From a virus, in the IMG/VR virus record IMGVR_UViG_3300045051_000978, positions 1-64,000 of that record: a DNA stretch of 64,000 nucleotides; one strand, written 5' to 3'. Below, piece after piece: positions 28,387 through 37,444 of this stretch (its first letter is position 1; every line of letters starts with the position of its first letter). Position numbers and translations under genes: made by a program. The notes beneath the pieces were generated by a model that was not told the DNA's origin, did no database searches, and saw only the letters and a program-made list of their open reading frames with translations.

Positions 28387-28739
28387 ATCCGCACACCGTG
28401 GTAAAACGGCTTCTGGAAGCCGACGAGCTGGATGCCGACGAAGTATTCGGCTCGGCTCTCGACGCTCTCGATGCCGAGAAGGCGAATCTGAAGCGTCTGG
28501 GCGTCATCAACGCCCAGACTGCTGACGATTTTGACCGATTTTACCACCGCAAGCTGCGCTACAAGACGGACCCGTCGCGTCCGCTCGAATGCCGGCGCAA
28601 CGGGCGCACGAAACGGTGGAAGACGCGTCCCGATCAGTTCAGCATTCCGGTGAAGTACGGCATGTACGACGCCTTCCGCATCGACAACAGCAACGCGCAC
28701 GAATGGTCCACGGTACCCAACCCGGAGCCTGCGGCATGA
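28383..28739 (+). CDS. Hypothetical protein with LLEADE N-terminus, 118 aa
   Basis: MNPHTVVKRLLEADELDADE, then NAQTADDFDRFYHRKLRYKT and an Arg/Lys-rich middle. It shares the N-terminal segment with several proteins here. Overlaps both neighbours by 4 nt (ATGA). Confidence 0.72.
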   Translation: MNPHTVVKRLLEADELDADEVFGSALDALDAEKANLKRLGVINAQTADDFDRFYHRKLRYKTDPSRPLECRRNGRTKRWKTRPDQFSIPVKYGMYDAFRIDNSNAHEWSTVPNPEPAA

Positions 28740-29404
28740 GATACCACGATTACGAAAGTCTGGGCACCGTTTCGTTTACACATCGCGAACCTCCGCTCCT
28801 TGAAGCGTTCCGAGGTTCGGACATCGTTGACTGGTACGGGCGCATCGAGCAGTCGATCATCAACCTGCTGCGGGACGCCGAGAAGTCCAACAACAGCACG
28901 TACGAGGCGCGGCTGAAGGCGTTCCTCGAAACCTGGCAGGAGCACCCCATCGACGGCAGCCTCAACCGCGAGACCATCGAAATCCTGCTGGCTGCGGCCA
29001 AGCAATGGGCTCGGGAATCCTGGGACCTGCAATCCTACTTCCTGTCGCTCCAGACTCGTCTGCGTCAGCTGATCGCGTCCGAGGAAGAGCTGCCACGCGA
29101 CATCGACATGGGGCAGAACGACGCCGCGCTCGGAGGCGGCGGTGGAGGCGGCGGAGGTGGAATGCCGCCGATGAGCCCATCGTTTGGTCCTCAGGACGGC
29201 GGACCCGAAGAACCCGGTGCCGAAGGCGGCGGCGGTGGCCCTGGCGATCTCGGCGCAGGTGGACCGGGCGGACCGGGCGACCTCGGTGGACCCGAGGGCG
29301 ACCTGCCTGACGAGCTTGGCGCTGAATCTCCTGAAGGCTTGGGCGGCGAAGCCCCAGGACCCGAGGGCGAGGAACCTGAGGAAACCGAAGAACCCATCCC
29401 ATGA
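28736..29404 (+). CDS. Protein with poly-Gly tract and Gly/Pro/Glu-rich tail, 222 aa
   Basis: An ordered helical half (about 1-125: SDIVDWYGRIEQSIINLLRD, QSYFLSLQTRLRQLI) then an unbroken glycine run, MPPMSP and a long low-complexity acidic Gly/Pro/Glu tail. I start at ATG 28,736 overlapping the upstream stop. Likely structural or interaction scaffold; no family. Confidence 0.75.
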   Translation: MRYHDYESLGTVSFTHREPPLLEAFRGSDIVDWYGRIEQSIINLLRDAEKSNNSTYEARLKAFLETWQEHPIDGSLNRETIEILLAAAKQWARESWDLQSYFLSLQTRLRQLIASEEELPRDIDMGQNDAALGGGGGGGGGGMPPMSPSFGPQDGGPEEPGAEGGGGGPGDLGAGGPGGPGDLGGPEGDLPDELGAESPEGLGGEAPGPEGEEPEETEEPIP

Positions 29405-29973
29405 GTACCCAGAAGATCGCACAATTTGTCCTGGAGCGGAGTCGCCGTGCCGTGCCGCTCATTCAAACCGGCGAAGCACTCCAAGCCATCGGCTCAGACG
29501 GCCTCAAGGAGGCGCTCGACAAGCGCTGGCTGGTCACCGATCACGACAGCTACTGGCTGCGCACCACGCTCGACCATACCCGGCTCCAGGAGGTCCACGC
29601 TGCCGCGGCGACGCCGGACGCTGAGGCGCAGGTCCACGAATCGCAGACAGCTCGGATCGTGCTCGAACATGCGAACCGTCCAGTCTTCGAGATCAGTGCT
29701 CCCGGCACCGGCAAGCCTGGACCGGCTCTGACCAGCGCACCGGCCGCACCGCCCACGCCAACGAGTCCGCCGGCATCTCAGCAGCCAATGGGTTCCGGCG
29801 CGCCTGCCAAGACCCTGGGCATCGGTTCGGATGTGACCGTGGCTGAGAACGGCCGATCCTACACCGGCAAGGTCAGCGGACGAACCCCTGAGGGTCGTTA
29901 CCGCCTGAATTTCGGAGGTGAACGCCCAGCATCCGTGCGCGACTATGCACCCGATGAAATGCAGGTTCAGTGA
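29401..29973 (+). CDS. Hypothetical protein, 190 aa
   Basis: N-terminal helical domain (QKIAQFVLERSRRAVPLIQT), a Pro/Thr/Ala linker (about 110-140), and a C-terminal small beta domain (IGSDVTVAENGRSYTGKVSG) like an SH3-type barrel. Overlaps the upstream gene by 4 nt and the next by 20 nt. Confidence 0.7.
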   Translation: MSTQKIAQFVLERSRRAVPLIQTGEALQAIGSDGLKEALDKRWLVTDHDSYWLRTTLDHTRLQEVHAAAATPDAEAQVHESQTARIVLEHANRPVFEISAPGTGKPGPALTSAPAAPPTPTSPPASQQPMGSGAPAKTLGIGSDVTVAENGRSYTGKVSGRTPEGRYRLNFGGERPASVRDYAPDEMQVQ

Positions 29974-30538
29974 GGCGGTTGACCTGGCGCGCAAGCTTCT
30001 CGAAGACGATCCGCCGCCGGGCGAACCTCTCCCAGCAGACGACTTCGATCCCGAGGAAATGGTCACCTCGGCCGAGCAGGGCTTGAACCTTGGAGCAGGC
30101 TCCACGCCGAACTTCGCCAAGTGGCTTGAGAAGGCCCAGAGTGGCCGCGGCGGAAGGCGCAAGCTCGAAAACAACACCTACGCCATCCTCCACAACCGGC
30201 CCACTGACGCCGGAACGTACGAGCCCGCCTTCGTGGCTGTCCGCCTGCACGCCACCGACATTCTCCGCTTCTACCCGGACAACAGTGTGGTCGTAAACAG
30301 CGGTGGCTGGCAGACCAGGACGACGCTCGACCGGCTGAACAAGTTCCTTCCAGGAAACTGGCGCATCTACACCCAGAAGGGCACCTGGTACTGGTCGCTC
30401 GGGTACGGCTACGGCAGGGACAGTGACGTTATTCAGCCGTACACAGATGGCGACAAGATCAACAGCGAAGGCGAACTGGAAGCGCAGCAGCACGGTATTC
30501 ATGTCCGCAGGCGCAAGCGCGCCAATCCGGCCGCATGA
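29954..30538 (+). CDS. Hypothetical protein with LLEDD N-terminus, 194 aa
   Basis: MKCRFSEAVDLARKLLEDDPPPG, acidic linker, then an alpha/beta region with TYAILHNRP, FVAVRLHATDILRFYP and WRIYTQKGTWYWSLG. The start at 29,954 lies inside the previous gene. No family recognised. Confidence 0.72.
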   Translation: MKCRFSEAVDLARKLLEDDPPPGEPLPADDFDPEEMVTSAEQGLNLGAGSTPNFAKWLEKAQSGRGGRRKLENNTYAILHNRPTDAGTYEPAFVAVRLHATDILRFYPDNSVVVNSGGWQTRTTLDRLNKFLPGNWRIYTQKGTWYWSLGYGYGRDSDVIQPYTDGDKINSEGELEAQQHGIHVRRRKRANPAA

Positions 30539-31371
30539 ACACGATTGGTGCAGAACTGCTCTACGAAAAGCACGCGTCCGTTGATGGCGTGTACGCCGAT
30601 CTTTCCGCAGGCGTGCCCGAGTATTACGCGAAGTGCCCCGAGTGCGGCAACGTACACGGCATGTTCAGCTCGGTTCAGGACGCCGTAAACAACAAGGTCT
30701 GTGGAGGGTGCCGATTCGACCGCGTCCAACGCACAAAAGCCGACCTGGAAAAGCTCGGGCGTCCCACCCGAAAACCGGTGCGTGAGGATGAGGAACTGCC
30801 CTCCGAGGAACTGCCCATCGGTGACGAGATGGACAACGAGGAGCTGGCTGACCATCTCCGCGTTACCTGGGTAGAGGAAGCCGCATCTGAGCTGGCCACT
30901 GACCAGGGCGCGACGCCCGACGATGTCGTCATCACCGACAGCGACTACGACGAAGACTCTGCCGATGACATGACCACCTGCGAGGTCGAAGTTGGTGGAC
31001 GCGAGTGGAAGCTCTACAAGGACGAAGACGAAATCGAGGCCGAAATTCTCAAATCGGTCGCTGAACAGATCGTTGACGATCCAACGATGTTCGCTGATTG
31101 GCTGATCCGAAATCACATCGATACGGACAGGCTTCGCCGCGTGATCAACAGCGGCATGGACGAAAACGAAACTATCGAAGACCCGTGGGACTGGCTCGAA
31201 GATGTTTACGGAAAAAAGGATGCCCTCAAGTACGCCTGCGAACTCGTGAGTATTGACAGCCAAGGTGCGGCTGAAGAGTGTCTTCGGTACGATGGCTGGC
31301 GGCACTTTCATCCCCGTGGAGAGGACATTGTCGAGCTGTCCAAGAACGTCATCGCCGTACCTCAGTTCTGA
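30535..31371 (+). CDS. Zinc-ribbon, acidic protein, 278 aa
   Basis: The N-terminal zinc ribbon (CPECG at about 34 and CGGC at about 58) is followed by very acidic helices (EDEELPSEELPIGDEMDNEE) and a C-terminal helical domain. The starting ATG overlaps the previous stop. Possibly interacts with nucleic acid or the transcription machinery through the ribbon (inference). Confidence 0.72.
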   Translation: MNTIGAELLYEKHASVDGVYADLSAGVPEYYAKCPECGNVHGMFSSVQDAVNNKVCGGCRFDRVQRTKADLEKLGRPTRKPVREDEELPSEELPIGDEMDNEELADHLRVTWVEEAASELATDQGATPDDVVITDSDYDEDSADDMTTCEVEVGGREWKLYKDEDEIEAEILKSVAEQIVDDPTMFADWLIRNHIDTDRLRRVINSGMDENETIEDPWDWLEDVYGKKDALKYACELVSIDSQGAAEECLRYDGWRHFHPRGEDIVELSKNVIAVPQF

Positions 31372-31374
31372 AGC

Positions 31375-32103
31375 GTGAAAAGCTACCGTCAACTCGTGCG
31401 TGAAGCCGGCCGGGTACTGAAAGACCACGAGCTTGGCGGCAAACCCAAGGTCTTGGCGCTCTGGAACAGCGTCGAGTGGCAGGAGATGCCTCAGCCCAAC
31501 GGTCCTCGGGATGCGGAGCTGAGCGTGGACGCCAGCTCGCCGGTCATCCGGCTGTACCCTGGACTGCTTCAGACGGACAAAGCCGTTGAGTCCATCCTGC
31601 GCGAGTTCGGCCTACTCATCCTGGCCAGCGGCGGCAAGCGCAGCAGCGAGGTCTGGGACAAGAAGTACGATCTGCCAACCCCTGAACAGATCAAAACCGC
31701 AGCTGGCAAGCTCACCGATCACGAGCTGCGTAAGACCTGCAAGACGTACTCGCAGCTGAAGGACAGCTACCCGGAACGCGGCTCTGCCGTTGACCGCCTG
31801 GTCTTCATTCACATCGCGAACGCGCTTCTGGCCAACAACATTCCGCTGGCAGATTCGGTCGGCGTGGACATCACCAAGTGGGGGCCTACCGTCGAGTACG
31901 CCGCGCAGAAGCGCTACCACAGTCTGACACCTTTGGTGAGCGCCTACTGCCCGCCTGAAGTCGTGCGCTGCTTCGGCTGTGCCTTCGCCGAGCTGATTGT
32001 AAACAATCTGCGCTGCTGCCGTGAAAGCACAGTTGCTGCGGGTCTTCGTCGTATCGTTGCCAACGTCGTCAGTCGCCTTGAGGCATACCCTGCTCTTGGG
32101 TGA
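31375..32103 (+). CDS. Hypothetical protein, 242 aa
   Basis: GTG start; MKSYRQLVREAGRVLKDHEL, then VEWQEMPQPNGPRDAELS, YPGLLQTDKAVESILREFGL and a C-terminal Cys-containing helix region (YCPPEVVRCFGCAFAELI). No catalytic motif identified. Its 3' 35 nt overlap the convergent gene at 32,069. Confidence 0.7.
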   Translation: MKSYRQLVREAGRVLKDHELGGKPKVLALWNSVEWQEMPQPNGPRDAELSVDASSPVIRLYPGLLQTDKAVESILREFGLLILASGGKRSSEVWDKKYDLPTPEQIKTAAGKLTDHELRKTCKTYSQLKDSYPERGSAVDRLVFIHIANALLANNIPLADSVGVDITKWGPTVEYAAQKRYHSLTPLVSAYCPPEVVRCFGCAFAELIVNNLRCCRESTVAAGLRRIVANVVSRLEAYPALG

Positions 32104-33583
32104 TGTCGATGGCCGACACGTCCCGCACGATCTGGTCCTTCCCGACCTTCTTGGAGAACTCGTGGAACTCTTCCACGGCACTCTGAATTGAAGCGAGCGT
32201 CGCTTCGATCTGCGCTGCTGGACGCTTGCGTTTGGACGGCACCAGCGGATGCGCAATCCCACGCTGCTGGACACCTCCCTGAGGTTGCGCCTGGGCTGCA
32301 TCCGGCGCAGCAGGTTCTGGGGCTGCTGGTTGTTCAGCAGGCGGCTGTTCAGCAAAGGACTTCAGTGCTTCGATGAACTCCTCGTAGGATATTTCCTGGC
32401 CCGATTCGAGGTGAACGCGCAGCGTGTCGTACTTCACGACCAACGCCACGAAATTGTACCGCGCACGGCGAAGCCCTGTGCCTCGACCGTGCATGAAACT
32501 GCCAAGAGGCGTGTGGATGGTCATGTAGCCGACCATGCCGCCGTCGGTTGCTCTCTGCCACGCAGTCGAACGCGCCTGCTTCACGTCGCTCATGAACGTG
32601 TCCTTGTTGGCCCATGGCCACGCGTCCACTCCATACCGCACCGCGGCAGCGTAGGTCAGCGGCACGATCAGCGTGACGTTGTCGTCGTCGTAGACCGTCG
32701 TCTTCTCTTTCCAGCGCCCCACACGCACGTCGGAACGAGCAGAGCGGGCCTGCCAGAAGTGCTTCACGCGACGCACAACGTCCTGCATCACGCCAACGTC
32801 GCGGATGTCGTCAGGCGTCAGCGGTACCGGCTCGACAGCGTCCTCACCTGGATCAAGGTGGCGATACTTGTCGGAAATGACTTCGTTCATTTCGACGGCT
32901 TTCCTGTATACAGAGAAGAAAGCCGTGGTGGTCTTTTCAACCATGTCGTACCGACCGACGGCTGCGACATGCCCTGGAAAGTCGTAGGAGTAACCGAACG
33001 GGGACCCTTTGGCGTGCGTCGTAAGGCGCGCAATCATGTCCTCTTCGGCATTCGAGGCCAGCCTCAGCGCGTCTGCACGCCGCGGTTCAAGTTTCGCCTC
33101 AACCTCACGGTTGATTTCTTCAGCAGCGCCAGGAGGCCAACGTCGCGAATCTGAGGGCAGACCGCGGTCTTTGACGGCCTTCTTGAGATAGCCGTCCATG
33201 AGACCGCGCTCAAGGGCAGCAGCAATCGCTGGCGCACGCTTGCGAGCCTCCTCACCGCCGCCAGCCTCAAAGAAAATCCAGTCGGTCCAGATGTGATTCG
33301 GCGTGGGGTCGAGTGCCATCAAGCGCTGCGCAGCGCGAAGGCTGATCTTGGAATCAGCGTAGCGCTCCTCGTCACGGGCGTTCGTAAACGAAAAATCAGA
33401 GCGGGACGGCGTGGGCGTCTTGTACGCGACGATCACCGGTTTACCGTCACGGACAAGGCCGTATTTTTCGAGCACGTCACGCTGCACCTGATCCAAGGTA
33501 GCAAGCCAACGGTGCCATGCAGGAGTAAGCGCTTCCTGCTGCCGCTTCATCTGCTCGGCCTTGGAATTTGCGGGAACTGGCAT
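32069..33583 (-). CDS. Hypothetical protein, 504 aa
   Basis: MPVPANSKAEQMKRQQEALT, mixed alpha/beta sequence (ARLTTHAKGSPFGYSYDFPG, then DNVTLIVPLTYAAAVRYGVD), a Pro/Ala/Gln-rich linker (about 400-440), and a Lys-rich C-terminus. I use ATG 33,583 with TACTTAGG upstream; the longer frame overlaps the RusA gene on the other strand. No family recognised. Confidence 0.72.
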   Translation of the reverse strand: MPVPANSKAEQMKRQQEALTPAWHRWLATLDQVQRDVLEKYGLVRDGKPVIVAYKTPTPSRSDFSFTNARDEERYADSKISLRAAQRLMALDPTPNHIWTDWIFFEAGGGEEARKRAPAIAAALERGLMDGYLKKAVKDRGLPSDSRRWPPGAAEEINREVEAKLEPRRADALRLASNAEEDMIARLTTHAKGSPFGYSYDFPGHVAAVGRYDMVEKTTTAFFSVYRKAVEMNEVISDKYRHLDPGEDAVEPVPLTPDDIRDVGVMQDVVRRVKHFWQARSARSDVRVGRWKEKTTVYDDDNVTLIVPLTYAAAVRYGVDAWPWANKDTFMSDVKQARSTAWQRATDGGMVGYMTIHTPLGSFMHGRGTGLRRARYNFVALVVKYDTLRVHLESGQEISYEEFIEALKSFAEQPPAEQPAAPEPAAPDAAQAQPQGGVQQRGIAHPLVPSKRKRPAAQIEATLASIQSAVEEFHEFSKKVGKDQIVRDVSAIDITQEQGMPQGD

Positions 33584-33591
33584 AACCAGCC

Positions 33592-33597
33592 TAAGTA
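33592..33597 (-). promoter_or_regulatory. TAnTTA start element (TACTTA)
   Basis: TACTTAGG about 8 nt before the ATG at 33,583, in the short divergent gap with the RusA gene. Confidence 0.4.
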
Positions 33598-33620
33598 CCG
33601 ATTGTTTTCTGTTCTCTCGG

Positions 33621-34163
33621 ATGAGCATGCCGCGCTGGACATCCGAACAGTGGAACCAACACCCCAAGCGAGATTCGCTTATCGCCGGGACAGCCTCGAC
33701 GCCGCCCTCGACGCCGAACGCAGCGCCTGAACCAAAAACTGCGCCCGAAAATCCTCCAGCAGAGAACGCCGAACGCAAAGTGAAAATTCACTCGTTCGTC
33801 GTCCCCACGGAGCCCATGGGCAAACCGCGGATGACACGCAGCGACTCCTGGCGAAAGCGACCGGTCGTCCTGCGCTATCGAGCCTTCTGCGACACGGTAC
33901 GCGAACACGCTGGGCAGGTACCCGACAACGTTTTCAGCGTCGCCGTCATCAGCTACATCCCAATGCCCGCATCCTGGAGCAACCGAAAGCGAGACGCGCT
34001 GCGGGGGACGATGATGCGCCAAAAGCCAGACTGCGACAACGTCCTCAAGGGTGTCATGGACGCTCTGTTTGAAGACGACTCAAGCGTCGCCATCGGCACA
34101 TCGGTCAAAGTCTGGTGCGACGAAGCCGACACCCAACTCAGCATTCACCTGATCCACCTATGA
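33621..34163 (+). CDS. rusA: RusA-like Holliday junction resolvase, about 180 aa
   Basis: The C-terminal about 120 residues match RusA: TEPMGKPRMTRSDSW, LRYRAFCDTVREH and the catalytic acidic motif QKPDCDNVLKGVMDALFED. Cleaves branched DNA during recombination and packaging. The first about 55 residues are Pro/Ser-rich and may not all be translated; ATGs at 33,621 and 33,627 are both possible. Confidence 0.88.
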   Translation: MSMPRWTSEQWNQHPKRDSLIAGTASTPPSTPNAAPEPKTAPENPPAENAERKVKIHSFVVPTEPMGKPRMTRSDSWRKRPVVLRYRAFCDTVREHAGQVPDNVFSVAVISYIPMPASWSNRKRDALRGTMMRQKPDCDNVLKGVMDALFEDDSSVAIGTSVKVWCDEADTQLSIHLIHL

Positions 34164-34507
34164 GTATGTTTACACAGTCCTACGTCGAAGAAGCTCACCG
34201 CATCGCGCTGGAAGCGTCGCTGCGCGGTCGGGCAGGGTTGACGCCTCCCCTGCTTCTCAAGCTCTACAAGCACGCGCACGACGCCGCGCTCACCGGACCG
34301 TCGAAGGAAAACGGATTCTTCCACTCCAGAATCCAGACCGAAGCCTACGTCATCGGAACGTGTACGGACGCGAAGACCGGCTTCTACGTGCAGCTGGTGA
34401 AGCGCAGCAATGAGCCGCACATGCTTCTGACCATCGGGCAGAAGTTCGCCATGGAAAACGTCGATGCTGTACGCGGCAACATCAACACCCAGTTCTGGCA
34501 GGCATGA
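34160..34507 (+). CDS. Hypothetical protein, 115 aa
   Basis: MSMFTQSYVEEAHRIALEAS, then LTPPLLLKLYKHAHDAALTG and a beta-rich end (TGFYVQLVKRSNEPHMLLTI). The ATG overlaps the RusA stop and the stop overlaps the next ATG, so it is part of a coupled rusA-glycosyltransferase unit. Confidence 0.7.
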   Translation: MSMFTQSYVEEAHRIALEASLRGRAGLTPPLLLKLYKHAHDAALTGPSKENGFFHSRIQTEAYVIGTCTDAKTGFYVQLVKRSNEPHMLLTIGQKFAMENVDAVRGNINTQFWQA

Positions 34508-35304
34508 GCACGCATACGCGAACCTACGACGGGCGAGTTGAGGCGGTCATCGTCTGCCTGAACTACGCGGACTTCCTTGCCGAAACTCTGCCGCGCAACC
34601 TGTCTCACATCGACAGGTTGGTCGTTGTCACCGGCTTCGAGGATCACGCCACACGTGAAGTGTGCCGGCGATGGTCTGTTGAGTGCGTCGTCAGCGATGT
34701 GTTTACGGAAAAAGGGGAGACGTTCAACAAAGGCGCAGGGATCAACTTCGGCCTGGGCGCGATCCGACAGAAGGGCTGGATCATTCAGATGGACGCCGAT
34801 GTGGTTCTGCCGAACAACTTCCGGAACATGCTCGACAAGTCCGCTCTGGACCGAGGCTGCCTGTACGGGTGCGAGCGTGTGAACGTCGTCGGTTACGACC
34901 GCTGGGCCAAGCTGAAGGAGGAATGGTTTACCGATCCGCAGTTCGCCTACCGGTACCTTGTCAGCAGTTCGCCCGATCTCCCCATCGGCGCGAACGTCGT
35001 ACACAAACAGTACGGCTACGTGCCCATTGGATTCTTCCAGCTCTGGCACTCCGCCTACATGCACGAATACGAGCTGCGCTACCCTGAAACGGAGGGCACG
35101 GCCGAGAACATGGACGTGCAGTGGGCGCTCCGCTGGCCCCGCGCCAAACGGCGCATGCTTCCAACCTTCCGCGTCTTCCACCTGGAGAGCGAAGGCGCAC
35201 ACATGGGCGCAAACTGGAATGGGCGCAAGACCAAACCGTTTACACCAAACGGCCAGCCTATGCCAGTGCCGCAGCGACCGGCTGGCTACGGGTACTGCTC
35301 TTAG
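34504..35304 (+). CDS. Glycosyltransferase family 2-like protein, 266 aa
   Basis: VEAVIVCLNYADFLAETLPR, DRLVVVTGFEDHAT, FNKGAGINFGLG and GWIIQMDADVVLP (DxD metal site), then HEYELRYPETEGTAENMDVQ, the order of GT2/GT-A enzymes. Transfers a sugar from a nucleotide donor; acceptor unknown. Third glycosyltransferase of the window. Its end overlaps the convergent ATPase gene by 47 nt. Confidence 0.85.
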   Translation: MSTHTRTYDGRVEAVIVCLNYADFLAETLPRNLSHIDRLVVVTGFEDHATREVCRRWSVECVVSDVFTEKGETFNKGAGINFGLGAIRQKGWIIQMDADVVLPNNFRNMLDKSALDRGCLYGCERVNVVGYDRWAKLKEEWFTDPQFAYRYLVSSSPDLPIGANVVHKQYGYVPIGFFQLWHSAYMHEYELRYPETEGTAENMDVQWALRWPRAKRRMLPTFRVFHLESEGAHMGANWNGRKTKPFTPNGQPMPVPQRPAGYGYCS

Positions 35305-36949
35305 CGCAGTCGCTGTCCTTCGGAAGGAACTGGTTGACGTAGTTGACCAGCTCAACAGTCACCGGTTGGTTTTTCTGGCGCGCTGCAAGGCGCGCCAATT
35401 TGATCAGCGCCTTCACGCGCCGGCCACTGATCCCCTCGAACATGCTCGTCAGCGTGTCGATCTGGTCCTCGTCGAATTCCAGCAGGTAGTGATCCGAAAG
35501 AACGCGCCAGATGCGGCGCAGCGCTTCCTTCGTCGGGTAGGTGTACTCGATGTAGGCGGTAGCCCTGGAAAGAATGGCGTCGTCGATGATGGTGGCACGA
35601 TTCGAGGTCATGAAGAGCACGCCTCGATACGCTTCCAGGACGCGCAGGAAAACGCCCACAATGGCGTTTTGGTGAATGTCGTTCCCGCGTTCGTGGATGT
35701 ATACGTCCGCCTCGTCGATCAAGAGAATGGCGTTCCAACGCGTTGCGCGCTGCAACACCTTGCGCAGCTCCTTTTCAAGAGCCTCCTCGTCGGTGCCAAG
35801 CTGTGAACACTGCACCTCGTAGAGCGGGCGCTTGATCTGTTCGCTGAAGACTTGCGCCGTGAGCGTCTTACCCGTTCCAGGCGGACCAACGCAGATGACG
35901 ACAACGCCGCCCGTCTTGCCCTTGACGATGTCCTCCATCAACTGGCTGGACCCCGCAACCAGCATGCCGACCAGCGTCTTTCGGTCCTCGGGCAGCACCA
36001 GCTTGTCGATCACAGTCTCGTCGTAAACGTATTCGACGAGGTAGCTCACGTGCACCTGAAAATGCTGGTGAGCCTGGAGATCGAACACCGTGACATACGG
36101 GTGCAACGGCACCTCGGCAACTTCCTCGTCATCTGAATCCGGATCAGGAGTTTGACTCTCCGTCTTCCAAAACGAAGTCGAAGCGATGCTCGGACGCGAC
36201 CTGGACGACTTTTCCTCTCCGTTTTCTCCGCCTTCGTCCACGACAACCCGCGCCGGCTGACCCTCGCGCTCAAGGCTGACCCACTCGCGCCCGTAGCCCC
36301 ACGACGAAGCGGCCATGCCGTACCCATGAAACTGGTGGCCGATTTTTGCAGCCACCTCACGGTAACGGTCGATGGTGCCCTCGTACTCCTCAACCATGGA
36401 AGGCGTTTCCAAGTAGTAGCCTCTGGAGTTGAGCAGCTCGATGATGGTCTTGCGCTGGAAAATGTCGTCGCTGTAGAAGGTCAACATTTTGTCCGTGTTG
36501 CCGCCTCGCGTGGCGTACACCATTTTGATCGTGGCGTGCGCAGGCCCGCGGTCACGACTGCCCGGCGTGTAGTTGGCATCCACCACGTAAAGCGGCAGGG
36601 CTGCGCCGTCCTCCTCGTTCGCGTAAAACAGCCACTTGTGCGGCAGTGCCCCGACGCAGTGCTTCACAGCCACAGGCACCTGTTCAAGCTTGGTGATCGG
36701 CGCGCCGCCTGGCTTCGCTTTGAGCTTCAACCAGGAGTTGATCTTGTTGATCACTCCACGCGTTTTTTCATTTTGCAGGGTGCCCAGGTAGGCCAGGACG
36801 GCGCGAATCTCGATGTCCGTGAACTTGCCCAGCTCAATGTCGGCCATGGCGTCGTCGCCACGATACCGAAACGTCTCGATGAACTCGTCACGCAACGCCT
36901 TCTGCGTCACGAGTGCTCTGATCCAGGAACCCTTGAGATTTACGCGCAT
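35258..36949 (-). CDS. AAA+ ATPase, 563 aa
   Basis: The C-terminal AAA module has Walker A CVGPPGTGKTLTAQ (about 358), Walker B NAILLIDEADVY (about 410), sensor 1 LFMTSN, and arginine-finger region DDAILSRATAYIEYT. The N-terminal 340 residues are phage-specific, with an acidic Ser-rich linker (about 240-290). May remodel nucleoprotein or act as a chaperone. The ATG at 36,949 lies next to the suppressor tRNA. Confidence 0.88.
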   Translation of the reverse strand: MRVNLKGSWIRALVTQKALRDEFIETFRYRGDDAMADIELGKFTDIEIRAVLAYLGTLQNEKTRGVINKINSWLKLKAKPGGAPITKLEQVPVAVKHCVGALPHKWLFYANEEDGAALPLYVVDANYTPGSRDRGPAHATIKMVYATRGGNTDKMLTFYSDDIFQRKTIIELLNSRGYYLETPSMVEEYEGTIDRYREVAAKIGHQFHGYGMAASSWGYGREWVSLEREGQPARVVVDEGGENGEEKSSRSRPSIASTSFWKTESQTPDPDSDDEEVAEVPLHPYVTVFDLQAHQHFQVHVSYLVEYVYDETVIDKLVLPEDRKTLVGMLVAGSSQLMEDIVKGKTGGVVVICVGPPGTGKTLTAQVFSEQIKRPLYEVQCSQLGTDEEALEKELRKVLQRATRWNAILLIDEADVYIHERGNDIHQNAIVGVFLRVLEAYRGVLFMTSNRATIIDDAILSRATAYIEYTYPTKEALRRIWRVLSDHYLLEFDEDQIDTLTSMFEGISGRRVKALIKLARLAARQKNQPVTVELVNYVNQFLPKDSDCAKSSTRSQPVAAALA

Positions 36950-36957
36950 AGAAGAGG

Positions 36958-37031
36958 TGGTGCCTGCGGCAGGAATCGAACCCGCTTGTCCCGGTTTAGA
37001 GTCGGTAGGCCAGCCAATGGCCCACGCAGGC
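36958..37031 (-). tRNA. Suppressor tRNA, anticodon CTA (reads UAG)
   Basis: Acceptor GCCTGCG/CGCAGGC, D-stem GGCC/GGCC, anticodon arm ACCGA-CTCTAAA-CCGGG with T33 and anticodon CTA, T-arm GCGGG-TTCGATT-CCTGC, discriminator A, CCA encoded. The arm has an A31-C39 mismatch, also present in tRNA-Arg(TCT). It is separate from the main array. TAG is still a normal terminator for many genes here, so it may give partial readthrough. Confidence 0.85.
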
Positions 37032-37055
37032 TTTCAAAATGTTTACACTTTTTCG

Positions 37056-37076
37056 CGAAACGGGTCAAGCGTTTCG
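37056..37076. promoter_or_regulatory. Inverted repeat CGAAACG/CGTTTCG
   Basis: Perfect 7-bp arms around a 7-nt loop, 14 nt before the small gene at 37,090. No T-tract, so an operator or regulatory hairpin is more likely than a terminator. Confidence 0.4.
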
Positions 37077-37089
37077 GTTCTAAGAACTG

Positions 37090-37239
37090 ATGAACGTGCC
37101 AGAAGTGCATACCCTTCAGTTCAGCGCCAGCACGCTTTCCCAGAGGCTCAGCATGTCCTGGGTTTTCGCCAAAGCGGCGCTGATGGTTTTGTTTACGGGC
37201 ACGTCGCGCTTGCCGTTCCGCAAGAAAATAGAACCTTGA
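37090..37239 (+). CDS. Small protein, 49 aa
   Basis: MNVPEVHTLQFSASTLSQRL then SWVFAKAALMVLF. It contains a plausible short helix-turn-helix-like stretch and a hydrophobic end. The TGA overlaps the -35 box of the next promoter. No family. Confidence 0.4.
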   Translation: MNVPEVHTLQFSASTLSQRLSMSWVFAKAALMVLFTGTSRLPFRKKIEP

Positions 37240-37264
37240 CTGCGGTAGTGAAATCGTTTACAGG
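37236..37264 (+). promoter_or_regulatory. Leaderless sigma-70-like promoter
   Basis: TTGACT, 17-bp spacer, TACAGG, then exactly 6 nt to the ATG at 37,271. The predicted transcription start coincides with the start codon. Same geometry as at 38,551 and 39,681. Confidence 0.6.
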
Positions 37265-37270
37265 TCCGCC

Positions 37271-37444
37271 ATGGCAAAAAAGTATACACGCCACTCGGGA
37301 GCTGATGCTCGGAGCGTCATCCTGACTTTCCGCATCAGTAAATCAGACCTTCGTGCCCTTCGCAGCGTCAGGGTTCCACGTCGCGAAACGGACAACACTG
37401 CTGCCCGTCGCATCGTCCTGGCCCACCTTGGACTGGCCGCATGA
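37271..37444 (+). CDS. Small ribbon-helix-helix-like protein, 57 aa
   Basis: MAKKYTRHSGADARSVILTF followed by RISKSDLRALRSV and TAARRIVLAHLG: one strand followed by two helices, the plan of MetJ/Arc-type dimeric DNA-binding proteins. Expressed from the leaderless promoter, coupled to the next gene by ATGA overlap. Likely early regulator (inference). Confidence 0.65.
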   Translation: MAKKYTRHSGADARSVILTFRISKSDLRALRSVRVPRRETDNTAARRIVLAHLGLAA

